A stretch of 34,607 nucleotides of DNA from Pseudomonadota bacterium (GCA_021830925.1 JAKBNS010000158.1:1-34607); one strand, 5' to 3'; shown: positions 8,056 to 15,284, counted from the stretch's first letter. A program made the numbers and translations. Notes: a model not told the origin generated them from the sequence alone.

Positions 8056-9122
8056 CACAGCACCTCCGCCCGGCCCGAGATCAACGGCAGCCCCCTGGAG
8101 CGCCAGCGACGCTTCGTGTCGCGCGAGAACACCAGCCATTGGTGCCCCTGGTCGACCATCAGGTCGGCCAGATCGCCAAGCGCCAGCGAGAACGATCCGG
8201 TGCTCATGCCGTCGGCGATCACCGATTTGTGCGCCAGGACGGTCACGCTCGAATAGGCCTGCGGCGAATAGCCGGAGCCCGGATCGATGATGTGGAACAG
8301 GCTGCGGTCGCTCGAGTAGAAGATGCGGTAGTTGCCCGATGTCGATAGCGCGCCATTACGCAACTGCACGACTTCGGCCACTTCGTCGACGTTCGCCGGA
8401 TCGACGATGCCGACGTTCCAGTGCCGGTTCGGATCCGATCCGCTGAACGCCTGCACGTCTCCGCCCGCATCGACCAGGCCGTACTCGATCCCCGCCTGCT
8501 TCAACGCCGCGATGCCCTGATCGACGACGTAGCCCTTGGCGATTCCGTCCAGCGTGACCGCCATGCCGGCGCGACGCAGCGCGACGTGGCGCTCGCCCAA
8601 CTCGACGTCCCGGTAGTTCACCAGGCGCTTCGCCGCGGCGATGTCACCGCGGTCCGCGCCCGTGAGCACCACCGGTTCCGGAAAGGATTCCACGCAGGAC
8701 AGAACCGGCAGCACGGTGGCGTCGAAGGCGCCGCCCGTGATGCGCGAAAGGCGCAGCGCATGCTCCAGAACCTCGCGCAATCGGGGCGGCGGGTCGGCCA
8801 GACGCCCCCGTCTGTTCAGCGCCGACAACGGACTGCGCGGGTCGAAGCGGGTCAGGATGGATGCCGTCTCGGCCATGCGCGCATAGGCCTGGCCGATCGC
8901 GAACCTCGCGTGAGCGAGGTCGCTGCTCAGGCAATTCACGGCGACCGAGGTCTGCATCAGCGTGCGCTCCTGGCGCACCTCGTACAGACTCCCGCGCCGT
9001 TCGACGAACAGCCCTGCTCCGGCGGACAAGGCGACCCCGCCGACGGCAAGCCCCGCGAAGGCCTTCAACATCCCGCGGCGCCGATTCGGCGTCCGCGCGG
9101 GGGACTTGGACAGCGGGTTCAT
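8055..9122 (-). CDS. nosX: NosX-type FAD:protein FMN transferase (ApbE family), Tat-exported
   Basis: 355 aa. ApbE-family enzyme that uses FAD and Mg2+ to attach FMN to a Thr of its partner; in nos clusters the partner is NosR. The N-terminus has a Tat-like signal (NRRRGMLKAFAGLAVGGVA, residues 13-31), as expected for periplasmic NosX. Family motifs are present in order: ASILTRFDPRSPLSALN (about 87-103), LDGIAKGYVVDQ (191-202), DAGGDVQAFSG (218-228) and ADGMSTGSFSLALG (303-316). The ATG at 9122 follows AGGAGG with good spacing; a frame extension to 9284 has no such site and lacks a signal peptide at its start. The stop overlaps the nosR start. In many known clusters nosX lies after nosL, so being first and coupled to nosR is a notable arrangement. 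Confidence 0.9.
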   Translation of the reverse strand: MNPLSKSPARTPNRRRGMLKAFAGLAVGGVALSAGAGLFVERRGSLYEVRQERTLMQTSVAVNCLSSDLAHARFAIGQAYARMAETASILTRFDPRSPLSALNRRGRLADPPPRLREVLEHALRLSRITGGAFDATVLPVLSCVESFPEPVVLTGADRGDIAAAKRLVNYRDVELGERHVALRRAGMAVTLDGIAKGYVVDQGIAALKQAGIEYGLVDAGGDVQAFSGSDPNRHWNVGIVDPANVDEVAEVVQLRNGALSTSGNYRIFYSSDRSLFHIIDPGSGYSPQAYSSVTVLAHKSVIADGMSTGSFSLALGDLADLMVDQGHQWLVFSRDTKRRWRSRGLPLISGRAEVL

Positions 9123-9421
9123 CGGGTGTTCCTCCTGGGACTCCAGTTCCACAATTCGCGACACGACGGCCGGACCTTCGTCGCGGCCGCACGCACCCCG
9201 CGCAGGTCGGCAGGGCCGCTGCGATCGCGGGTTCGATTTCGACGGGTGACTCCGTTGCGCAAGCCCGATCGGGGCTCCGCGCACGCGCTAGGGAGGAGAG
9301 TGCACGCTGGTGATTCGCCCGCGCGCCGACGGACGGCCGCGCACAGCTCTCGGATCGGTCGTCGTGGACATGGGGGAGTGCGGATTCGATGGCGGGCCTC
9401 AGGTGGCCCGACGCTTAAAGA
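9123..9421 (-). other. long nos leader / intergenic region
   Basis: About 300 bases between the nosX start and the predicted nos transcription start near 9415. Apart from the AGGAGG ribosome site directly before nosX and a small hairpin at the 5' end (9394-9409), no gene or clear riboswitch was recognised. A 27-codon frame starting at 9371 (minus) has no ribosome site and is not called. Confidence 0.5.
9394..9409 (-). promoter_or_regulatory. 5'-end hairpin of the predicted nos transcript
   Basis: Inverted repeat GGGCC-N6-GGCCC begins about 6 bases after the predicted transcription start at about 9415. A short hairpin at the extreme 5' end can stabilise a message. Both the start site and the role are inferred. 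Confidence 0.35.
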
Positions 9422-9463
9422 AGTATTTCAATTGCCACCATTCGTCACCTTGACCGCTGTCAA
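9422..9463 (-). promoter_or_regulatory. FNR/DNR-type promoter of the nos operon
   Basis: TTGACCGCTGTCAA (9450-9463) is a perfect inverted repeat with the TTGAC-N4-GTCAA form of the FNR/DNR/Anr box (consensus TTGAT-N4-ATCAA). On the minus strand a -10-like AATACT sits at 9427-9422. The distance from the box centre to the first base of the -10 is 29.5 bp, which is the spacing of class II FNR promoters (box at -41.5) and predicts a start near 9415. The box lies inside the last codons of the upstream DGC gene, so the two functions overlap. Control by an oxygen- or NO-responsive FNR-family protein fits a denitrification operon. Which family member binds cannot be read from the site. Confidence 0.7.
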
Positions 9464-9910
9464 GGTATGCCCAGATCCCGGCGAGCTCGACGTGATGCGC
9501 GGCTCCGTGGACGGATCGCTCCCGCTCATCTCCGCGAGCACGCGCACGACATCGGCGTGGAGCTCGTCGGCCTGAACGGGATCGAAATCCACATGGTGTC
9601 TCTTGCGCACTCCGTGGAGATCGAGTCGCAGGTGCACGGTCGGCTCGGCACCGCGTTGCCGTATCGATTGCCGCGCGCAAGACAGCGCACAGCCGTCGAT
9701 GGCGAGCACGGGCCGCCCTTCCCGCGCGGCGCGCTGCAGTTTCATGACGATGCTCGGGACATTGCCCCCGATCCCCGCGATGCAGGACATCTCCGCGAGG
9801 CCTTCACGATCCACGCGCACGGCGAGGTGATTGGCCATCTGCGCGACACTGGAACATCCCGAGCACGCATACACGAGTGGGAGTCGAGGTCCGATCTTGT
9901 TCGTTTCCAT
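9428..9910 (-). CDS. DGC-domain putative zinc-binding protein
   Basis: 160 aa. The family is defined by a DGC motif and a set of conserved cysteines and is annotated as putative zinc-binding; its biochemical role is unknown to me. Visible motifs are CSGCS (Cys 16 and 19), [10 protein letters not shown] (Cys 43) and IDGCALSC (Cys 74 and 78). There is no signal peptide or membrane segment, so it is likely cytoplasmic. The start is the ATG at 9910 with GGGAAGG upstream; an extension to 10048 would cross the promoter of the divergent ferredoxin gene. Its 3' end contains the FNR-type box used for the nos operon. Its neighbours, a ferredoxin and nos genes, suggest a role in anaerobic redox metabolism, by association only. 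Confidence 0.8.
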   Translation of the reverse strand: METNKIGPRLPLVYACSGCSSVAQMANHLAVRVDREGLAEMSCIAGIGGNVPSIVMKLQRAAREGRPVLAIDGCALSCARQSIRQRGAEPTVHLRLDLHGVRKRHHVDFDPVQADELHADVVRVLAEMSGSDPSTEPRITSSSPGSGHTLTAVKVTNGGN

Positions 9911-9948
9911 GGCTTGCGCTGCCTTCCCGTGAGGTCCGACGGCACGCC

Positions 9949-9976
9949 TTGACAAGATCCCGTCGGCCCTTAAGAT
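9949..9976 (+). promoter_or_regulatory. sigma-70-like promoter of fdxA
   Basis: TTGACA (9949-9954), a 16-bp spacer and TAAGAT (9971-9976) lie in the 185-bp gap between the divergent DGC gene and fdxA. Transcription would start near 9983, giving a leader of about 110 bases. The -35 is a perfect match and the -10 matches 4 of 6. No FNR-type dyad was found here. Confidence 0.5.
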
Positions 9977-10095
9977 GGATATTAGATCGTTCTTTACGCC
10001 GAGGCAATACCTGCCCGGCCGACAGTCCCGCCCTGGGCATCCCCGCAAGGAGATGGCAGTTCTTTCCGGGACGAGGCGCTCCTGGATGGCCCATC

Positions 10096-10422
10096 ATGAC
10101 CTTCGTCGTCACCGAAAACTGTGTCCACTGCAAGTACACCGACTGTGTCGAGGTCTGTCCAGTCGATGCCTTCCGCGAGGGCCCGAACTTCCTCGCCATC
10201 GACCCGACCGAGTGCATCGACTGCGCGGTCTGCGTCCCGGAGTGTCCCGCGCAGGCGATCTTCGCCGAGGACGACGTGCCGGCGGATCAACGAATGTTCA
10301 CGCCCCTGAACGCGGAGCTCGCCAAGGCCTGGCCCTCGATCACCAGGCGCAAGGCGGCACCACCCGATGCCGACGAATGGAATGGCAGGGCACCGAAACT
10401 CCCCCTGCTGCGCCGCCGCTGA
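10096..10422 (+). CDS. fdxA: FdxA, 7Fe ferredoxin (3Fe-4S and 4Fe-4S)
   Basis: 108 aa cytoplasmic ferredoxin. The first cluster motif is CxxCxxxxCxxxCP (Cys 9, 12, 17, 21), the spacing seen in 7Fe ferredoxins where one site holds a 3Fe-4S cluster. The second is CxxCxxCxxxCP (Cys 40, 43, 46, 50). The tail of about 55 residues ([20 protein letters not shown]) is the usual FdxA extension. The ATG at 10096 begins [10 protein letters not shown], the standard start of the family; the ribosome site is weak (a GAGG about 17 bases upstream), and a better AAGGAG at 10047-10052 is too far away. It may supply electrons to anaerobic pathways, but nothing in the sequence ties it directly to N2O reduction. 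Confidence 0.93.
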   Translation: MTFVVTENCVHCKYTDCVEVCPVDAFREGPNFLAIDPTECIDCAVCVPECPAQAIFAEDDVPADQRMFTPLNAELAKAWPSITRRKAAPPDADEWNGRAPKLPLLRRR

Positions 10423-10467
10423 CCCGCCTGCGTCGCCTCGTCCCGCCGACACCTCGCCCGGCGCGCG

Positions 10468-11415
10468 CTAACCGGCGACGGGATCGGCTCCCCGCGCGAT
10501 GAGTGCGGTGACGTCGTCGAGGCCGGGCAGGGGGTCCACCGCGCCGTAGCCGCGGGTCGACAGCGCCGCGGCCGCGCAGGCGAAGCGAGTGGCGTCGGCC
10601 AGGCCGTCGCCGGCGCCCAGCCTGACCAGCAGGGCGGCGTCGAAGCAGTCTCCTGCGCCGGTGGCGTCGACGGCCCGCACCGGGAAGGCATCGACGAGGG
10701 TTCGGACACCTCCGACGCTGGCCAGGGCGCCCCGCGCCCCCAGCTTGAGCACGACCGTGGGGGCACCCCGGGCGTGGCACCAGTCGACCAGTCGATGCGG
10801 GTCGTCGATGCCGGTGAGCGCGCGCAGATCCTCCAGGCCGGGAAGGAACACGTCGACCTGCTCCATGATCTCGTCGAGGGCCTCGGCCGCCTGCGCGGGG
10901 GTCCACAGCGCGGGGCGCAGGTTGGGGTCGTAGGCCACCCGCACCCCCGCCTGCCTCGCGACGCGAACCGCGTGACGCACGGCGTCGCGCGCCGACGCAC
11001 CGATGGCCTGGCTGATTCCGGAGACGTGCAGAAACCGGGCGCTGCGGATCAGTGGCTCCGGCACGTCGTGCGCCCTCATTCGGCTGGCCGCCGAGCCGTC
11101 GCGCCGATAGCTGAACGCGTGTCCGTGCGGACCGTGCGTGACGAAGTAGATGCCGGTCGGCGCGGAGGCGTCCGTCTGCACCGTGCCGGCATCGACACCC
11201 TCGCGACGCCACAATTCGAGCAGCAGGCGGCCGAAGGCATCGTCGCCGATGCGTGTGAAATAGGCGGTGCGTGCACCCAGGCGCGACGCGGCGATCACGG
11301 TGTTCGACGTGTCGCCGCCGAAGCCCTGCAGCCAAGTGCGCCCGTCGCCGCGCGCCTGGTTGAATTCGACCAGCGGCTCGCCGATCGCCACGAGGTCGAA
11401 GGCGCCGTCAGGCAT
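10468..11415 (-). CDS. kdgK: PfkB-family sugar kinase, probable 2-dehydro-3-deoxygluconokinase
   Basis: 315 aa. PfkB/ribokinase fold. KDG kinase phosphorylates 2-keto-3-deoxygluconate to KDPG in sugar-acid catabolism. Seen here: start MPDGAFDLVAIGEPLVEF, the substrate-loop FGGDTSNTVIAASRLG (32-47), YDPNLRPALW (162-171, the DxNxRxxLW pattern typical of KdgK), and the anion-hole/catalytic motif VDATGAGDCFDAALL (249-263, Asp 256 as base). The ATG at 11415 lies within the end of the TetR gene (ATGCCTGA, 8-bp overlap), so both are one transcript with coupled translation. No other KDG pathway gene is in the window, so the exact substrate is inferred from motifs; a related keto-sugar kinase is possible. 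Confidence 0.78.
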   Translation of the reverse strand: MPDGAFDLVAIGEPLVEFNQARGDGRTWLQGFGGDTSNTVIAASRLGARTAYFTRIGDDAFGRLLLELWRREGVDAGTVQTDASAPTGIYFVTHGPHGHAFSYRRDGSAASRMRAHDVPEPLIRSARFLHVSGISQAIGASARDAVRHAVRVARQAGVRVAYDPNLRPALWTPAQAAEALDEIMEQVDVFLPGLEDLRALTGIDDPHRLVDWCHARGAPTVVLKLGARGALASVGGVRTLVDAFPVRAVDATGAGDCFDAALLVRLGAGDGLADATRFACAAAALSTRGYGAVDPLPGLDDVTALIARGADPVAG

Positions 11416-11980
11416 GCTTGCGGGATCGGAGATGTCGATCCGTGAGCAGCGCACTCGCGATCACGTCCGCGAGGTGCCCCGCGCGGGGCGCGAACGCCGC
11501 CTGATCGCCGAGCCAGCCCAGCGAGGCCATGAGCGCGAACAAGTCGGCACCATCGATGTCCGCGCGCGCCACGCCCGTGGCCTGGGCGCGATGCAGCAGG
11601 TTCGCGCCCGCCGAACGCACCGTGGTGCACGAGGCGTGCAGCGCGGATTGCGGGTCGTCGATGGCGCCGGCCATCAACTCCACCACGCCGCGATAGCTGC
11701 GCACGAAGGCGATGCCGTCGCGAAACCAGGCGACGAGGGCCTCGCCGGGCGCATCGGTGGACTCGAGCTCGCCCGCCTTGCGGGTCAGGTCGTCGAGGGC
11801 GCTGCGAAGCAGGGCCTCGAACAAGGCTTCTCGCGTGGGGAAATGGCGATACAGCGTGCCCAGGCCGACGTCGGCGCGGCGGGCGATTTCCCGCAGGGAA
11901 GCCGCCGCGCCCTGCTCGGCCACGACCTCGCGCGCGACCGCGAACAGGTGGCTGTGGATTTTTCGGGCGTCGGCGCGCAT
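11408..11980 (-). CDS. TetR-family repressor of the kdgK/SDR locus
   Basis: 190 aa. The N-terminal HTH is clear (about residues 10-55: ASLREIARRADVGLGTLYRH, then FPTREALFEALL). The C-terminal ligand/dimer domain is typical of TetR proteins with a Trp-rich first helix (EALVAWFRDGIAFV). It lies first in an operon with kdgK and divergent to an SDR. Three copies of one 13-bp near-palindrome sit at its own promoter and the SDR promoter, so autorepression and repression of the SDR are likely. The ligand is unknown; a metabolite of the kinase or SDR pathway is the natural guess. Confidence 0.88.
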   Translation of the reverse strand: MRADARKIHSHLFAVAREVVAEQGAAASLREIARRADVGLGTLYRHFPTREALFEALLRSALDDLTRKAGELESTDAPGEALVAWFRDGIAFVRSYRGVVELMAGAIDDPQSALHASCTTVRSAGANLLHRAQATGVARADIDGADLFALMASLGWLGDQAAFAPRAGHLADVIASALLTDRHLRSRKHA

Positions 11981-11998
11981 GGACCCTGCGGAGGAGTC

Positions 11999-12043
11999 GG
12001 ATCAGTGCTCCGGATTATAGGGACCGCAGATCGCCACGCCCAA
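11999..12043 (-). promoter_or_regulatory. promoter and operator of tetR-kdgK
   Basis: On the minus strand a perfect TATAAT (12019-12014) is preceded 18 bases upstream by TTGGGC (12043-12038). The operator-like GGATCAGTGCTCC (11999-12011) covers the expected start site and differs in one base from the copy upstream of the divergent SDR. This fits autorepression by the TetR protein. Confidence 0.65.
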
Positions 12044-12093
12044 CGAGACAAGGCTCCGCGGGCCGTTCTCCGGCGCCGGATCCGGCGGGCTCT

Positions 12094-12140
12094 TTGACAA
12101 ACGGAACAGTGCTCCTTATTATTCGGAGCACTGTTCCGTT
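12094..12140 (+). promoter_or_regulatory. SDR promoter embedded in a perfect 16-bp inverted-repeat operator
   Basis: TTGACA (12094-12099), a 17-bp spacer and TATTAT (12117-12122) form a near-consensus promoter. A perfect inverted repeat with 16-bp arms (12100-12115 and 12125-12140) and a 9-bp AT-rich spacer is laid over it: one arm fills the -35/-10 spacer, the other covers the start site, and the -10 is the loop. Each arm contains GGAACAGTGCTCC or its complement, itself symmetric at 10 of 13 positions, so two TetR dimers probably bind. Repression would be tight. Confidence 0.8.
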
Positions 12141-12209
12141 CAGTGCCGCGAGCCTTGCATCGGCTCATCGCGCCCAAGGAGACGACTCCTTGCCCTCCCG
12201 GAGAACCTC

Positions 12210-12965
12210 ATGTCCACAGCACTCGATTTGTCGAAGGAATTCGTCGGCCGCCGCGCCCTCGTCACCGGAGGCACCCGCGGCATCGGCGCGGCCATCGCGC
12301 AGCGCCTGCTCGACGGCGGCGCCGAGGTCGTCGTCGCCGCGCGCTCGCGCAGTGGCGACACGCCCGCGGCGGCACGATTCGTCGCCGGCGACCTGCGCAC
12401 CCGCGAAGGAGCGAAGGCGATCGCCGACGCGACGTTGCAGGCGCTGGGGGGGCTGGACATCCTGGTGAACAACGCTGGCGGATCCCGCGCCTTCCTCGGC
12501 GGATCCGAAACCATTCCGGACGAGGAATGGCAACGCGACTTCGAGCTCAACCTGCTCGCCGCGGTGCGACTGACCAACGCCGCGCTGCCGGCGCTGCGCG
12601 CCTCGAAGACCCCATGCATCGTGAACATCTCGTCCACGGCGGCCACCACGCCTTTCCCCTTCGACGTGCACTACGGAGCCGCGAAGGCCGCGCTGGACTA
12701 CTACTCCCGCACCCTGGCGGTGGAGCTCGGCCCCAGCGGCATCCGCGTGAACGTCGTGTCGCCCGGCCCCATCTCGACCCCGAACGCGGACGAACTGCGC
12801 AAGCAGTTCCCGATTTCGGGCGACCAGTGGTTTCAGTTCGTTCCGCTGGGGCGCATCGGCGAGACCTCGGACATCGCCGAGGTCGTCGCACTGCTGGCCT
12901 CCGATCGCGGCAAGTTCCTGACCGGCGTGAACTACCGTGTCGACGGCGGCATGACGGCACGCTGA
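12210..12965 (+). CDS. SDR-family NAD(P)-dependent oxidoreductase
   Basis: 251 aa classical short-chain dehydrogenase. Cofactor motif TGGTRGIG (19-26), NNAG (87-90), catalytic Ser about 141-142 and YGAAK (Tyr 155, Lys 159), ending with the usual YRVDGG. The AAR stretch after beta-2 (VVVAARSRS) suggests NADP(H) preference, which is inference. The ATG at 12210 follows GGAGAACC. The substrate is not evident: the context (TetR and KDG-kinase-like gene) could point to a sugar-derived alcohol or keto compound, but SDRs divergent from TetR genes are common with many substrates. Confidence 0.85.
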   Translation: MSTALDLSKEFVGRRALVTGGTRGIGAAIAQRLLDGGAEVVVAARSRSGDTPAAARFVAGDLRTREGAKAIADATLQALGGLDILVNNAGGSRAFLGGSETIPDEEWQRDFELNLLAAVRLTNAALPALRASKTPCIVNISSTAATTPFPFDVHYGAAKAALDYYSRTLAVELGPSGIRVNVVSPGPISTPNADELRKQFPISGDQWFQFVPLGRIGETSDIAEVVALLASDRGKFLTGVNYRVDGGMTAR

Positions 12966-13092
12966 GCCGGCGAGCAAGGCCAACTTCGCGATGGCCCAGG
13001 TCATGTGCTTCATGCCGTCGCCATTGCGCGAGAGGGCACAGGCCCCAAGGGACTCGCTGCAGGCGCTGCGTTGACGCGCTGGACGCCGGCTG

Positions 13093-13728
13093 TCAGCCCT
13101 GCTTCGCCGCGGCGGCCGCGTCGTCGAGTTCGGCGGCGCGGCGCCACGCCGGGCGCTGCGTCAGCAGCGCGCAATAGTCCTCGAAGACCGGGCGCTTGTC
13201 GATGGTTCCGAAACGCATACCGAAGACCAGGTGCGAGCCGAGGTACACGTCGGCCGCGCTGAAGCGCTCGCCCAGCAGCCAGGGGCCGCGGGCGGCAACA
13301 GCCGCTTCCACCGCCGCCAGCGTCTCCTCGTAGCTGCCGTAGCCGATCATGCGCCTGCGCTCGGGAGGCACCACGAAGCCCAGCGCGCGGTTGGACACCG
13401 CGGCCTCGAGCGGACCGGCCGCGAAGAACATCCAGCGGAGGTACGCGCCGCGCAGCGGCGAGTCGCAGGCGGGCGCCAGTCCCTTCGACGCGAAGGCGTC
13501 CGCCAGATAGGCGCAGATCGCGGCCACCTCGGTGACCACCACGTCCCCATGGCGCAGCGCGGGCACCTTGCCCAATGGATGGATGGCCAGGTACTCGGGC
13601 GCTTTCATCGAGCCGCCGTACTCGAGCACCTCGGTCCGGTACGGTTCCCCGAGTTCCTCCAGCATCCAGCGAACGATCCGCCCGCGCGACTGGGGGTGGG
13701 TGTAGAACACGATTTCCGCGGCGGCCAT
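13093..13728 (-). CDS. glutathione S-transferase family protein
   Basis: 211 aa. N-terminal thioredoxin-like domain (EIVFYTHPQSRGRIVRWMLEE) with a Ser/Arg in the active-site region, the cis-Pro motif GKVPAL (about 53-58) and the TEVAAICAYLAD motif (about 66-77) that contacts the glutathione gamma-Glu. The helical C-terminal domain contains LLGERFSAADVYLG, the N-capping box of GSTs. The ATG at 13728 follows AGGAGA. It lies 25 bases after the MFS exporter gene on the same strand, so the two are likely one transcript and may act in detoxification or export of an electrophile. The substrate is unknown. Confidence 0.9.
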   Translation of the reverse strand: MAAAEIVFYTHPQSRGRIVRWMLEELGEPYRTEVLEYGGSMKAPEYLAIHPLGKVPALRHGDVVVTEVAAICAYLADAFASKGLAPACDSPLRGAYLRWMFFAAGPLEAAVSNRALGFVVPPERRRMIGYGSYEETLAAVEAAVAARGPWLLGERFSAADVYLGSHLVFGMRFGTIDKRPVFEDYCALLTQRPAWRRAAELDDAAAAAKQG

Positions 13729-13753
13729 GGCGTCTCCTGGGTGACGCTCCAGT

Positions 13754-15166
13754 CTACGGCGCCGTGGTGCGTGCCTCCCGACCTGCCCGGGCCGCCAGCA
13801 TGGCGCCGGCCAGGTAGGCCACGGCGATGAGCGCCAGCGCCCGCGGAAGGGACTGCGACCAGGCGGGCGCGGCGTGCAGCACGACGCCCACGGCGGCGAC
13901 TCCGATCAGCGCGCCGATCTGGCGGTTGGCATTGAGCGCGGCGGCCGCGATGTTGGAGTGCGCCCTGCCGGCCATTTGCATGATGGTGGCCGTCATCGCC
14001 GGCACGGCCATCGCCACACCCAGGTTGGCCGCGGCGAACAGCGCGGTCAGCCAGGACAGCGCCAGGCGGTCTCCCACGGCGGCCAGCAGGCCCGAGATCA
14101 GCGCCGAGGTTCCCAGGCCGACGGCCATCGCACGGCGCGTTCCCCAGCGCGCCGACAGCCGCGGGGACAGCAGGTTGCCCAGCGTGAACATCGCCATCAG
14201 GGGCAGCAGGTCCAGCCCCGTGTGCCAGGCATCGGCGTGTCGCGCCTTCTGGAAGTACAGGCTGACCAGGAACAGCTGGCCGAAGGCGCCGAAGTTGATC
14301 AGGAATCCGATCGCGTTGACCCCCAGGAAACCCCGCAGGCGCAGCAGAGCGTGGGGAATGATGGGCGCACGTGCACGGCGCTCGCAATACCCGAAGGCCA
14401 GCGCCGCGCCGAGGCTGAGCAGCAGCGCGCCGACGATGCGAGGCGAGGCCCAGCCCCACGAGGCGCCTTCGATCAGCACGAAGGCCAACGCGGCCAGCAT
14501 GATGACTGCCAGCAGGTGCGGCGCCACCTCCGGCCGCGCCGCGGGATCGGGACGCGAACGCGGCAACTTGCGGCGAGCCAGCACCAGGCCGAGCACGCCG
14601 ATCGGGGCATTGAGCCAGAATACCGCGCGCCAGCCCAGCGTGCCCACGACCACGCCGCCCACCAGCGGACCGGCGGCCATCGCCACGGACACGATGGCCG
14701 ACCAGAGCGCGAACATCCGCAGGCGCTCGTGCTCGCCCGGGTAGGCCAGCCCGAGCAGGCTCAGCGAACTGGGCATGAACAAGGCGGCGCCGACGCCCTG
14801 GAGCAGCCGGGCCGCCACCAGCGCCGCGCCATTGGGCGCCGCGCCGCAGCAGGCGGAGGCGACGACGAACAGGGCCAGCCCGCCCATGTACACGCGCCTC
14901 GCGCCGTGTCGATTGGCCAGGGCGCCGCCCACGAGCAGCAAGGCCGCGAAACTCAGGGTGTAGCCGTCGACCACCCACACCAGCGTGGAAAGGCTGGTTA
15001 CCAGGCCGCGCTCGATGCTGCCGAGCGCGACGTTGACCACCGTCACGTCGAGCATGGCCATCACGAAACCCAGCGACACGGTGAGCAGGGGCCAGTAGCC
15101 GGCGCTCAGACTTCGGGCATTCGTTCGGGGCAGGCTGCAAGGGCTGACATCGGACATGGCTGACAC
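13754..15166 (-). CDS. MFS drug/proton antiporter of the DHA2 (14-helix) family
   Basis: 470 aa with about 14 hydrophobic segments. The first carries LDVTVVNVAL, the motif typical of DHA2 (EmrB/QacA-like) exporters, followed by the TM2-3 loop motif GGALANRHGARRVYMGG and RLLQGVGAALFMPSSLSLL (motif B/C region). It is an inner-membrane proton-driven exporter; the substrate cannot be read. Two starts, 15166 and 15157 (MSDVSPC), are possible. It is divergent from a LysR gene, which is the usual arrangement of a regulator with its target, and is followed by a GST gene. Confidence 0.92.
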   Translation of the reverse strand: MSAMSDVSPCSLPRTNARSLSAGYWPLLTVSLGFVMAMLDVTVVNVALGSIERGLVTSLSTLVWVVDGYTLSFAALLLVGGALANRHGARRVYMGGLALFVVASACCGAAPNGAALVAARLLQGVGAALFMPSSLSLLGLAYPGEHERLRMFALWSAIVSVAMAAGPLVGGVVVGTLGWRAVFWLNAPIGVLGLVLARRKLPRSRPDPAARPEVAPHLLAVIMLAALAFVLIEGASWGWASPRIVGALLLSLGAALAFGYCERRARAPIIPHALLRLRGFLGVNAIGFLINFGAFGQLFLVSLYFQKARHADAWHTGLDLLPLMAMFTLGNLLSPRLSARWGTRRAMAVGLGTSALISGLLAAVGDRLALSWLTALFAAANLGVAMAVPAMTATIMQMAGRAHSNIAAAALNANRQIGALIGVAAVGVVLHAAPAWSQSLPRALALIAVAYLAGAMLAARAGREARTTAP

Positions 15167-15241
15167 CGGCTGGAGGATGGACGTCGAGCCATCCTAGGCG
15201 CGGGATCATCCGCAGAAAAGCATGATGGCTGCAACGGTAGA

Positions 15242-15255
15242 ATGCATATTTGCAT
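15242..15255. promoter_or_regulatory. candidate LysR operator between the MFS gene and lysR
   Basis: ATGCA-TATT-TGCAT is a perfect short dyad in the 118-bp gap between the divergent genes, overlapping a -10-like TAGAAT (15238-15243) for the LysR gene. LysR-type regulators bind interrupted dyads at such sites and commonly autoregulate. No good -35 was found, so the promoter part is weak. Confidence 0.35.
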
Positions 15256-15284
15256 CAGCCGGGCGCCCTCGGGCGAAGGAATTC

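Noticed and set aside
5911-8256. Plus-strand frame of 781 codons antisense to nosR
   Set aside because: Same reason: antisense to a fully recognisable NosR, no ribosome site or domains.
9291-9371. 27-codon frame in the nos leader (minus strand) as a leader peptide
   Set aside because: The ATG at 9371 is preceded by CCCCC with no ribosome site, and the sequence shows no regulatory codon pattern.
9949-9962. TTGACAAGATCCCG as a second FNR-type box near fdxA
   Set aside because: Only one half-site fits; the other half lacks the ATCAA/GTCAA form. It is better read as the -35 of a sigma-70 promoter.
13605-15209. Minus-strand 534-codon frame overlapping the MFS gene
   Set aside because: It is the MFS gene in another frame, Arg/Gly/Pro-rich and without membrane segments; the frame at 13754-15166 has the DHA2 motifs.
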